25,198 nt of DNA, from contig JAJYXA010000283.1 in the NCBI GenBank assembly GCA_021791235.1, positions 1-25,198 of the forward strand, in the 5' to 3' direction. A program made the translations under genes and the position numbers. Of the stretch, positions 16,503-22,907 are shown piece by piece. The stretch is from Pseudomonadota bacterium. Its GTDB lineage: Bacteria > Pseudomonadota > Gammaproteobacteria > Burkholderiales > Thiobacillaceae. Under the pieces are notes generated by a model, which searched no databases, was not told the DNA's origin, and was given only the letters and a program-made list of their open reading frames with translations. The first letter of the stretch is position 1. Each line of letters begins with the position of its first letter.

Positions 16503-18269
16503 GTGGAAAGGACGTACAAACGCTGGCTGCCGGGACTGATGGCCGCCACCCTAGTCTTCGGGAACGCTCAGGCGGAGCAGCCGGCCGTCGCCAGGAAGGA
16601 TGTCGAAGCCGAGATCCTGCGCCGGCTGGCGGACCTAGAAGCCACGGTCGCGCAGTTCAAGGCCGAGAACGGCCGGCTGCAGGAGGAGCTGGCCAAGCGC
16701 GGCGGCCCGGTCAAGGCCGCCGCCGCGGCCCCCAAGCCTGCTGCAGCGGGAGGCGAATGGGACGAGCCGGAAGTGGATAAGAAGCCGGAGGGGCGCGACG
16801 ACGAAGCGCGCCGCCGCCTGACGGTGCTCGAGACCCAGGCGCGCAAGAACGCCGCCGAAGCGGCCAAAGTGGCAGAGCAGAACGAAGGCAAGTTCAAGTT
16901 CGACCTGACCGGCAAGTACAAGGTCCAGTACAACTCGAACAAGAACTTCAACCTCAACAACCCGAACCAGCAGTGGGCCTACGACACGGCCAGCTATTTC
17001 GATCAGCGCTTCCAGCTCACGCTCGATGCGAGCTACGAATCCTTTCTTACACGGCTGACGCTGGACCAGGGCAATTTCGTCTACGACTGGAAGGAAGACA
17101 GCGAGGGAACGCAGACGCGCTGGGGCGAGTTCCTGACCGTCAACAGCCAACTGGTGCGCGAACTCTTCGTGCAATACACGGGCCCCGTGATGGTGCGGGT
17201 GGGCCGCCAGAACTTCGACGCCGGCCATTCGATCGTTCTCGACGGACCGCAGGACGCGCTGCGCCTGCAATATCCGCTGGGAAATCCGGGCTGGGGCCAG
17301 ACGATCGCCAATGTCGGCTACCTCGCCCCGGCGGGAGGATGGAGCAGCTACCAGGCGTTCCGCCAGACCGGCGGCCCGCCGGCCGGCATCCGCACCGAAC
17401 TGGTCGGCGGCTCCACCAAGCTCGGCGCCTACTACCTGGATCTCGACGTCCGTCCGACGCATACGGTTCGGGTGCGCCCCTACCTGCTTCAGGTCGCCGA
17501 CAGCGGGACCGCGGCCGACGCCGACCTCAACCTGGACAAGGATTTCAACGCCGCCACGACGCCGCGCGACGGCGGTTTCAAGCCGCGCTGGCTGGGTGTC
17601 GCGTTTTCCTCGGACGGCAAGCCGTGGAAGTTCGACGCCGAAGCCGTGTCCCTCACCGGCAACATCACGCGCGACCGCAAGATCGACGCCTACGCGCTCT
17701 ACGGCAGGGGCGAGCGCGACCTGGGCCGTGCAGGCGGACTCGGCCGCACGTCGTTCGGGCTCGAATTCGGCCGTGGCTCGGGCAACGGCACCGACGATGC
17801 CAACACGGGGACGCTGCACAACTTCAACGCCTTGTTCCTGTGCCGCGAGCGGCACATGTTCGGCAACATCTTCAGCCAGAACCTGCGCGCCGGCTATTTC
17901 TTCTGGGACAGCAACCTGTCCAACATCACCTACGCGAAGTTCGACATGACGTTCCAACCCGGCCACGGCTTGAAGTTGACGCCTGCCATTACCCGGATGT
18001 GGGCCACCAAAGCGGTGTTCGCCGGCGCCGGCCCGGTGTTCGACTGGAGCACGGGCTTCGGCCGCGCCGCGAGCACCGCCAGCACGACGCGCACGACGCG
18101 CGACGTCGGCACGGAGTTCGACCTCAACGGCAGCTTCCCGCTGGTGCGCAATGTCGACGGCTTCTTCAGCTTCGGCTACTTCCGTCCGGGCGCGGCCTAT
18201 GCTCAGGCGGACGGCAGCAATCCCAACCGTGCGGTCAAGCTCGTGGTGGGCGCCGAACTCAAGTTCTGA
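16503..18269 (+). CDS. Outer-membrane beta-barrel protein with N-terminal coiled coil
   Basis: A 588-residue porin-like protein. I use GTG 16503, with GGAGAG seven bases upstream. A signal peptide (LPGLMAATLVFGNAQA) is followed by a heptad-type coiled coil (about 32-67, ADLEATVAQFKAENGRLQEE), an Ala/Pro/Lys linker (68-98) and a second helical stretch (about 99-128). From about 130 onward are alternating amphipathic strands typical of a barrel, e.g. FDLTGKYKVQYN, MVRVGRQNFDAGHSIVLDG and LGAYYLDLDV. It ends AVKLVVGAELKF, with the terminal Phe used by BAM. The GRQ...G region resembles alginate-export/OprO-type barrels. It could admit the substrate oxyanion or dock periplasmic cytochromes. It is longer than trimeric porins and shorter than MtrB. 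Function is inferred from context only. Confidence 0.8.
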   Translation: MERTYKRWLPGLMAATLVFGNAQAEQPAVARKDVEAEILRRLADLEATVAQFKAENGRLQEELAKRGGPVKAAAAAPKPAAAGGEWDEPEVDKKPEGRDDEARRRLTVLETQARKNAAEAAKVAEQNEGKFKFDLTGKYKVQYNSNKNFNLNNPNQQWAYDTASYFDQRFQLTLDASYESFLTRLTLDQGNFVYDWKEDSEGTQTRWGEFLTVNSQLVRELFVQYTGPVMVRVGRQNFDAGHSIVLDGPQDALRLQYPLGNPGWGQTIANVGYLAPAGGWSSYQAFRQTGGPPAGIRTELVGGSTKLGAYYLDLDVRPTHTVRVRPYLLQVADSGTAADADLNLDKDFNAATTPRDGGFKPRWLGVAFSSDGKPWKFDAEAVSLTGNITRDRKIDAYALYGRGERDLGRAGGLGRTSFGLEFGRGSGNGTDDANTGTLHNFNALFLCRERHMFGNIFSQNLRAGYFFWDSNLSNITYAKFDMTFQPGHGLKLTPAITRMWATKAVFAGAGPVFDWSTGFGRAASTASTTRTTRDVGTEFDLNGSFPLVRNVDGFFSFGYFRPGAAYAQADGSNPNRAVKLVVGAELKF

Positions 18270-18284
18270 CTATGAGTTCTGATC

Positions 18285-18644
18285 ATGAAGTCAACTGTGC
18301 TCCTCTTCCTCGTCGCGTGCCTAGCCGGCTTGCCCGGCCTGCCGGCCGCGGCGCAGGCGCCGGGGCCGGACGTCAGCATCATCGCGCAGCAGCTATGCAC
18401 CAATCAATTGCTGCCTCTGTTCGATCTGCGGGCCGACGTCACGGGCATGACGCCGCCGCTGCGCCTCGTCTGGGACCTGGGCGGCGGCCAGAAGGAGGAA
18501 GGCCAGGAACTGCCGGAACTCAGTCTCCGGCCGGGGTATTACAACGTCGTATTGACCGTGACGGACGCGGCTGGGCTCGTAAAGAAGGCGAGCATTACGG
18601 TGGACGCGATGAAGACGGGCTGTACCGGAGGCGGAGGATTCTAA
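18285..18644 (+). CDS. Small secreted PKD-like protein
   Basis: A 119-residue protein with a clear signal peptide (VLLFLVACLAGLPGLPAAAQA). The mature part is about 95 residues and resembles one immunoglobulin-like PKD domain: LRLVWDLGGGQ stands where PKD domains have W-x-FGDG, and RPGYYNVVLTVTDAAG matches the closing strand motif. Two cysteines (QQLCTNQL and the near-terminal KTGCTGG) may form a disulfide. It follows the barrel gene by 15 bases, with only a weak ribosome-binding site, so translation may be coupled. The next gene also ends in a PKD domain, so the two may assemble together in the periplasm or at the outer membrane. No enzymatic motif is visible. Confidence 0.7.
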   Translation: MKSTVLLFLVACLAGLPGLPAAAQAPGPDVSIIAQQLCTNQLLPLFDLRADVTGMTPPLRLVWDLGGGQKEEGQELPELSLRPGYYNVVLTVTDAAGLVKKASITVDAMKTGCTGGGGF

Positions 18645-18676
18645 CTGTGTCATCGATCAAAGGAACGGAAGCAATC

Positions 18677-19606
18677 ATGAGATACGTAGCGATAGCAATT
18701 TTCCTGATGTGGAGCGCGCTGGGATGGGCCGACGACGACCCGACCGTGCGCATCGCCCAGAGCGACGGCACAGTGGAAGTCCTCAAGAGCGGCGCCAAGG
18801 CCGCCACGCCGGCCAAGGAAGGCGACCTGCTCGAGCGGGGCGACCGCCTGATCGTGCGAGACAAGTCCGCCGCGCTGCTGCAGTGGTCCAACGGCAGCAT
18901 GGTGAAGGCCTATCCGAATACCGAGATCGCAGTGGCCGGCGTGTCTTTCGACCTCGAGAAGAAGATGGAGAAGACGCTGCTCGACCTGGAGAAGGGACGC
19001 ATTTTCGTCAAGGCTCAGGTGCCCGACAATTTGTTCATGGAGATGAAGATCCGCATGGGCGATCTCGAAGTGCGCGCCCAGGGTGCCGAGTTTGCCTTGG
19101 CCTACGACGCCGACAAGAAGAGCTACACGGACTGGACTTTGCTGGGGCGCGTGGTGGCGGACGTGGGCAATGAGCGCCTGCGTGTCGACGACGGGCAGCA
19201 GACGAGCGTAACCAGCGGCGGCACGCCGGCCAAGGATGCCGTAAGGCCCATGGACGACAAGATCAAGCAGTCCCTGACCAAGGTTTCCAAGGATATGGGC
19301 GGCAGCCTGCTGGTGGAAGAGGTCGGCGCCGTCGGCGGCAAGCTCGTCGCCAAGATCGGGGGAGTCGCCAGTCGTCGCGGCAGTACGCCTTTCAAGGTGA
19401 ACTTCAAGGCACTCACCGGCGGCGGGAGCGGAAAAATCAAGTCCATCCAATGGGATTTCGGCGATGGCGACTCGGCCACGACCAAGGAAGCTGCGCATGT
19501 CTTCACCCAGGGCTTGTATGTGGTGATCCTGCGCGTGGAAGACGAAAACGGCGAGAAAGCTTCGGCCCAGACGGGCATCTCGGTAGAAGCGGATTGCGGC
19601 TGCTGA
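18677..19606 (+). CDS. Secreted FecR-domain protein with C-terminal PKD domain
   Basis: A 309-residue exported protein starting at ATG 18677 (AAAGGAACGGAA upstream). The signal peptide is about 1-18. Residues about 30-150 show the FecR fold as found in periplasmic proteins: EGDLLERGDRLIV, AALLQWSNGSMVKAYPNTEI, LLDLEKGRIFVKAQ and VRAQGAEFALAYD. A PKD domain follows (about 225-305) with the canonical IQWDFGDGDSATTKEAAHVF and GLYVVILRVEDENG. The protein ends DCGC. It has no transmembrane anchor or sigma-factor partner, so it is not a classical FecR signal transducer. Together with the preceding PKD protein it may be a structural or docking component of the respiratory complex. This is unusual in a molybdoenzyme operon and its role is unknown. 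Confidence 0.78.
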   Translation: MRYVAIAIFLMWSALGWADDDPTVRIAQSDGTVEVLKSGAKAATPAKEGDLLERGDRLIVRDKSAALLQWSNGSMVKAYPNTEIAVAGVSFDLEKKMEKTLLDLEKGRIFVKAQVPDNLFMEMKIRMGDLEVRAQGAEFALAYDADKKSYTDWTLLGRVVADVGNERLRVDDGQQTSVTSGGTPAKDAVRPMDDKIKQSLTKVSKDMGGSLLVEEVGAVGGKLVAKIGGVASRRGSTPFKVNFKALTGGGSGKIKSIQWDFGDGDSATTKEAAHVFTQGLYVVILRVEDENGEKASAQTGISVEADCGC

Positions 19607-19698
19607 CCGGTGCATGCCGGCACCGCCCGGAACAACTGGCTTTTCGAACTGGGGGAATTGGGAATGAATCAAGGCCGGTATGGAGGCGACCAGTAATC

Positions 19699-20670
19699 AT
19701 GTTGAAGGATGGGTTCGGTCGTCGCGTGGATTATCTTCGGCTCTCGGTCACGGATCGCTGCGACCTGCGCTGTTCCTACTGCATGCCCGAGGGTTGCACG
19801 GGCTACGGAAATTTCGACCATCGGCTGAATTTCGACGAGATCGAGCGGCTGCTCGCGGTGTTCGCGCGCCTCGGCTTGAAGCGCATACGGCTCACGGGCG
19901 GCGAGCCTCTGCTGCGCAAGAACCTGCCCGAACTCGCCCGCCGTCTCGCGGCGCTGCCCGGCATCGAAGACCTGTCCCTATCGACGAACGGTACGCAACT
20001 GGCGAAATACGCGGCGCCGCTGCGCGCGGCCGGCGTAACGCGGCTCAACGTCAGCCTCGATTCCCTGGACCGGGAGCGGGTGCACGCCATTTGCCGCCGC
20101 GACGTGCTGCCCCAAGTGCTCGAAGGCCTCGAAGTTGCGAGGGCGGTGGGCTTCCGCCTCATCAAAGTCAACATGGTGGCGCTGGCCGGCACGACGGACG
20201 AGGATATCGCGGCGATGGCCGCCTACTGTATGGAACGGCGCTTCGTGCTGCGGTTGATCGAGACGATGCCCGTGGGCGAGGCCGGGCGCAACGCCGGCTA
20301 TCTCGATCTGCGCCCGGTGCGCGAGCGCCTGCGCCGGCGCTTCGGTCTGGTCGATGGCCTGGTGCCCGGCGGCGGGCCGGCCCGCTACCTGGTGTCCCCG
20401 GCCGGAAGCTTCCAGATCGGCTTTATCACGCCCATCTCCCAGCATTTCTGCGAGACCTGCAACCGGGTGCGCCTGGGCGTGGATGGCATGCTGTACCTGT
20501 GCCTGGGCCAGGACGACGTGGTGGATTTCCGTTCGCTGCTGCGCACGCACCGTAGCGACGCGGAACTGGAGGCGGCGCTGCTGGACGCCCTGCGCAGCAA
20601 ACCGTGGCGCCACGAGTTCCGCGAACGGCCGCAGGGGGTGGTCCGCTTCATGTCTTCCACGGGCGGATAG
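19699..20670 (+). CDS. moaA: GTP 3',8-cyclase MoaA (molybdenum cofactor biosynthesis)
   Basis: A 323-residue radical-SAM enzyme. With MoaC it converts GTP to cyclic pyranopterin monophosphate, the first step of molybdenum cofactor synthesis in the cytoplasm. The N-terminal cluster motif is CDLRCSYCMP (Cys21, 25, 28). The SAM-binding GGEPLLRKNL and substrate-contact LSTNGTQL follow. The C-terminal cluster has CETC (251, 254) and Cys268, and the protein ends in GG (SSTGG), essential in MoaA. All catalytic features are intact and the length is normal. A 92-base gap separates it from the FecR-PKD gene. Being in the reductase operon, it probably boosts cofactor supply when the reductase is induced. 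MoaC, MoaB and MoaE are not in this window. Confidence 0.95.
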   Translation: MLKDGFGRRVDYLRLSVTDRCDLRCSYCMPEGCTGYGNFDHRLNFDEIERLLAVFARLGLKRIRLTGGEPLLRKNLPELARRLAALPGIEDLSLSTNGTQLAKYAAPLRAAGVTRLNVSLDSLDRERVHAICRRDVLPQVLEGLEVARAVGFRLIKVNMVALAGTTDEDIAAMAAYCMERRFVLRLIETMPVGEAGRNAGYLDLRPVRERLRRRFGLVDGLVPGGGPARYLVSPAGSFQIGFITPISQHFCETCNRVRLGVDGMLYLCLGQDDVVDFRSLLRTHRSDAELEAALLDALRSKPWRHEFRERPQGVVRFMSSTGG

Positions 20671-20686
20671 AAGTGTCGAACTTGCG

Positions 20687-20938
20687 ATGATAACCATCTG
20701 CTACTTCGCCGCACTGCGCGAGACGCTCGGTACCGCCAGGGAACGGATCGCCCTCCCCGAAGACATCGTCACGGTGGTTGGACTGCGCGATCATCTCGCC
20801 GCCCGGGGCGACGTCTGGTCGGCAGTGCAGAGTACGAAGAACTTGCGGATCGCGGTCAATCTGGCGTTGGCTTCCCTGAACGCTGTGATCGAGGACGGAG
20901 ATGAAGTGGCGTTCTTTCCGCCCGTAACCGGAGGTTAA
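20687..20938 (+). CDS. moaD: MoaD, molybdopterin synthase sulfur-carrier subunit
   Basis: An 83-residue ubiquitin-fold protein (MITICYFAALRETLG at the N-terminus, EDGDEVAFFPPVTGG at the end). The C-terminal GG is the site that becomes thiocarboxylated and donates sulfur, with MoaE, to make molybdopterin. The length is typical. It starts 16 bases after moaA and is clearly in the same operon. No moaE follows, so it must pair with a MoaE encoded elsewhere. All key features are intact. Confidence 0.92.
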   Translation: MITICYFAALRETLGTARERIALPEDIVTVVGLRDHLAARGDVWSAVQSTKNLRIAVNLALASLNAVIEDGDEVAFFPPVTGG

Positions 20939-20953
20939 GGCCGCGGTTTTGCG
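20938..20953 (+). promoter_or_regulatory. Possible second sigma-54 promoter before the cytochrome c gene
   Basis: Starting with the last base of the moaD stop codon, AGGCCGCGGTTTTGCG has GG (20939-20940) and GC (20951-20952) exactly ten bases apart, with TTGC at the -12 position. The -24 side fits less well than the promoter at 10227. It would start transcription near 20964, about 50 bases before the cytochrome gene. GG-N10-GC is common in GC-rich DNA, so this is tentative. Confidence 0.33.
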
Positions 20954-21013
20954 CGGTGAATTTGCGTAGTAGATATAGCGAAAACCTAGTAGCAACCTGA
21001 CAGGAGAATTCAC

Positions 21014-21370
21014 GTGAGACCCATGATTCGCCATGCAGTAACGGGCTTAGGCTCGATTGCCGTCATTCTTGCGTTCGCGCCGGCGGCCTTTGCCGTCGAC
21101 GCCGACGCTGCCAAGCAACTGGCGCGGCAGAACAACTGCTTCAAGTGCCACGCCATCACGAAGGGCAAGGACGGCCCGGCGTACCACAAGGTCGCCGAGA
21201 AGCTGAAGGGCAAGGCCGATGCCGAGGAGAAGCTGATCCACCACATCACCTCCGGCGAGAAGGCCAAGTTCCCGGACGGCCACGAAGAGGATCACAAGAT
21301 CGTCAAGACCTCGCCGCCGCACGACATGGCGCAGATCAAGAACCTCGTGCAGTGGATTCTTTCGCAATAG
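21014..21370 (+). CDS. Small periplasmic class I cytochrome c (monoheme)
   Basis: A 118-residue protein with a signal peptide (GSIAVILAFAPAAFA) and one heme site, CFKCH (Cys42, Cys45, His46). GPAYHKVAEKLKGK and the closing IKNLVQWILSQ are typical of small class I cytochromes c of the c551/c8 sort. A Met in PPHDMAQ is the likely sixth ligand. I chose GTG 21014 because AGGAG (21002-21006) is seven bases away; the ATG at 21023 is sixteen away. It is followed by an intrinsic terminator and then the NapC-type gene. It would be a soluble electron shuttle in the periplasm, between the tetraheme quinol dehydrogenase and the triheme cytochrome or reductase. Confidence 0.9.
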   Translation: MRPMIRHAVTGLGSIAVILAFAPAAFAVDADAAKQLARQNNCFKCHAITKGKDGPAYHKVAEKLKGKADAEEKLIHHITSGEKAKFPDGHEEDHKIVKTSPPHDMAQIKNLVQWILSQ

Positions 21371-21413
21371 GTTTGTTGCGAGCGGTATCTCCTCAGTACC
21401 GAGCGTGATGGTT

Positions 21414-21443
21414 CCGGGGCCGTTGTTGAGGCCCCGGCTTTTT
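21414..21443 (+). terminator. Intrinsic terminator or attenuator between two cytochrome genes
   Basis: CCGGGGCC (21414-21421) and GGCCCCGG (21430-21437) form a perfect 8-bp stem with an 8-base loop, followed by C and five T (21439-21443). It lies 44 bases after the monoheme cytochrome stop and just before the NapC-type gene. It should end or reduce transcription from upstream, so the tetraheme gene may be made at lower level or have its own promoter. Confidence 0.85.
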
Positions 21444-21467
21444 CTCGAATCGACGGAGCAGTCTGAA

Positions 21468-22067
21468 ATGCACAACGAAAATCCCGGCGCGATGGCGCGC
21501 TACTGGAGCGCACTGAAGAAGCCGAGCGCGAAGTATTCGCTGCTGGCGCTGCTGGTGGTGGGCTTCTTCTCGGGCATCATCTTCTGGGGCGCCTTCAACA
21601 CCGGCATGGAGGCGACCAACAAGCTCGAGTTTTGTATCGGCTGCCACGAGATGCGCGACAATGTCTACCAGGAATACAAGGAGACGATCCACTACCAGAA
21701 CCGCACCGGGGTGCGCGCGATCTGCTCCGACTGCCACGTGCCGAAGGACTGGACGCACAAGATGATCCGCAAGATCCAGGCGAGCCGAGAAATCTGGGGC
21801 AAGCTGACCGGCTACGTGGACACCAAGGAGAAGTTCGAGTCCCACCGCATGGAACTGGCGACGCGCGAATGGGCGCGCATGAAGGCGGGGGGATCGCGCG
21901 AATGCCTGAACTGCCACAACTTCGACGCCATGAGTTCGGAGCTGCAGAAGCAGACGCCGTACAAGAAGCACATGGCGGCGAAGGCCGCGGGCCAGACCTG
22001 CATCGACTGCCACAAGGGCATCGCCCACCACCTGCCCAAGGAATACGTCGATCCGAACGAGGAGTAG
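21468..22067 (+). CDS. NapC/NirT/NrfH-type tetraheme cytochrome c quinol dehydrogenase
   Basis: A 199-residue membrane-anchored cytochrome. One N-terminal helix (about 24-43, YSLLALLVVGFFSGIIFWGAF) holds it in the inner membrane, with the heme domain in the periplasm. Four heme sites are seen: CIGCH (56-60), CSDCH (86-90), CLNCH (146-150) and CIDCH (178-182). The EFCIGCHEM and CSDCHVPKDW motifs are characteristic of the family. These proteins oxidise menaquinol or ubiquinol and pass electrons to periplasmic reductases. ATG 21468 is chosen; an upstream start at 21405 would read through the terminator hairpin. It is the only quinol-oxidising candidate in the cluster and so replaces the missing NrfD/TtrC-type subunit. 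The length is normal for the family. Confidence 0.94.
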   Translation: MHNENPGAMARYWSALKKPSAKYSLLALLVVGFFSGIIFWGAFNTGMEATNKLEFCIGCHEMRDNVYQEYKETIHYQNRTGVRAICSDCHVPKDWTHKMIRKIQASREIWGKLTGYVDTKEKFESHRMELATREWARMKAGGSRECLNCHNFDAMSSELQKQTPYKKHMAAKAAGQTCIDCHKGIAHHLPKEYVDPNEE

Positions 22068-22093
22068 TCCATCATCAGTCCCCGGAGACCCCG

Positions 22094-22635
22094 ATGACCG
22101 CTGTTCGCGATACAAGCCACCACACGGTGGTCCGACAGCCCATTTCCAAGGCGCTTTTCGCGGAACGTACCGGAACGTACCGTCGCATCGGCGGTCTCGA
22201 CAGGACGCACCGCGTCGGTGCTATCTACCGACGCGGTGCGTAAGGTAGCTCGCCTCATGGATAAGGTGAGTTGCGGCTGCGCGCTGGTACTTTACAACGG
22301 CGGCCTCTTGAGAATCATCACTGCGGAGGACATCGTGCGGAAGGTTGTTGCCACGGCGACGGATCCAAGACAGGTAGGTCGCCGTCGAATCGATCATGAT
22401 CCGCAAGCCGGTTTGTGCGAAACCGGACAGGTCCGTCATTCACGCGCTCTACACGATGAAGGAGCTCAGCCTGGATTATTATCCTGTCATCGATTCTCAG
22501 CACCAGCCACTTGGCATCTTTAGCCTGCGTGATGCATTCGCGTCGGAGTTGACCTACGCCAGCACCCTTGTGAATATCGAAATCGACGGCGACGTGGAGC
22601 TCCTCCCTTGTGCAATCGGGCTGCCCAAGGCCGAC
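22094..22635 (+). pseudogene. Frameshifted CBS-domain-pair gene
   Basis: Two CBS domains are recognisable in different frames. The first (from about 22221) reads LSTDAVRKVARLMDKVSCGC then ALVLYNGGLLRIITAEDIVR, ending DPRQ near 22375. The second reads VESIMIRKPVCAKPDRSVIH, then LDYYPVIDSQHQPLGIFSLR, in another frame; the switch is near 22376-22384 and looks like a single-base indel. A plausible original start is ATG 22094 (MTAVRDTSHHTVV...), which would need another frame change near the hairpin at 22205-22241. CBS pairs bind adenosine ligands and regulate partner proteins. Here the gene is broken and drifts into the AHSA1 remnant. Domain identity is fairly sure; the exact mutations are inferred. 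Confidence 0.65.
22205..22241. repeat. Perfect 15-bp inverted repeat with 7-base loop
   Basis: ACGCACCGCGTCGGT (22205-22219) and its exact reverse complement (22227-22241) flank gctatct. The right arm encodes the start of the CBS domain (STDAV). No T-run follows, so it is not an intrinsic terminator. It lies just after a tandem 10-base duplication (cggaacgtac twice, 22161-22180). It may be a mutational scar or a regulatory hairpin. Confidence 0.8.
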
Positions 22636-22855
22636 ATGAATACAGCCAAGCAGCAGATCGACTCCGATCGCGAGATCGTGATCACCCGCCTCATCGATGC
22701 CCCGCTCGCGCGGGTCTGGCGCGCATGGGCGGACCCGAAAGAGATCGTCCACTGGTGGGGCCGCACGGTTTCAAGACCGACGCCGACCGCCGCGAGTTCA
22801 AGGCTGGGGCGGGACGTTCGAGCGCCTCGACGCCTACCTCGCGGAGAGCCAATGA
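22636..22855 (+). pseudogene. Deleted AHSA1/SRPBCC-domain remnant
   Basis: ATG 22636, with AAGG upstream, begins MNTAKQQIDSD, then REIVITRLIDAPLARVWRAW and DPKEIVHWWG: the N-terminal signature of the AHSA1-like START/SRPBCC family. After WWG the frame shifts by one base in a G run (about 22757-22760). PHGFKTDADRREFKAG then continues in the next frame, followed by GTFERLDAYLAESQ in the third frame, which looks like the family's C-terminal helix. About 75 residues remain of the usual 150 or so, so there are both a frameshift and an internal deletion. In the present frame, the CBS second domain reads straight into this remnant and ends at 22881. It is non-functional as it stands. Confidence 0.7.
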
Positions 22856-22885
22856 ACGCCCAGACATCTGATCTCGTTTGACTCT

Positions 22886-22907
22886 CAGCGCTTCAGTTCA
22901 AGCGCTG
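22886..22907. repeat. Hairpin at the 3' end of the iron-permease operon
   Basis: CAGCGCTT (22886-22893) and AAGCGCTG (22900-22907) form a perfect 8-bp stem with a 6-base loop. It overlaps the FTR1 stop codon and lies just past the decayed + strand genes. No T-run is present on either side. It could stabilise the transcript end or act as a weak terminator. Confidence 0.4.

Noticed and set aside
16635..17966. A 443-codon antisense frame opposite the barrel gene
   Set aside because: The + strand has a signal peptide, barrel pattern and ribosome-binding site; the antisense frame is a by-product of high GC with no domain motifs.
16973..18676. Long upstream extension in frame with the FecR-PKD gene
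   Set aside because: It is the out-of-frame shadow of the barrel gene, arginine-rich and low in motif content; the true start at 18677 has a signal peptide and ribosome-binding site.
19803..20192. Antisense frames opposite moaA
   Set aside because: No domain or ribosome-binding site; moaA is unambiguous on the + strand.
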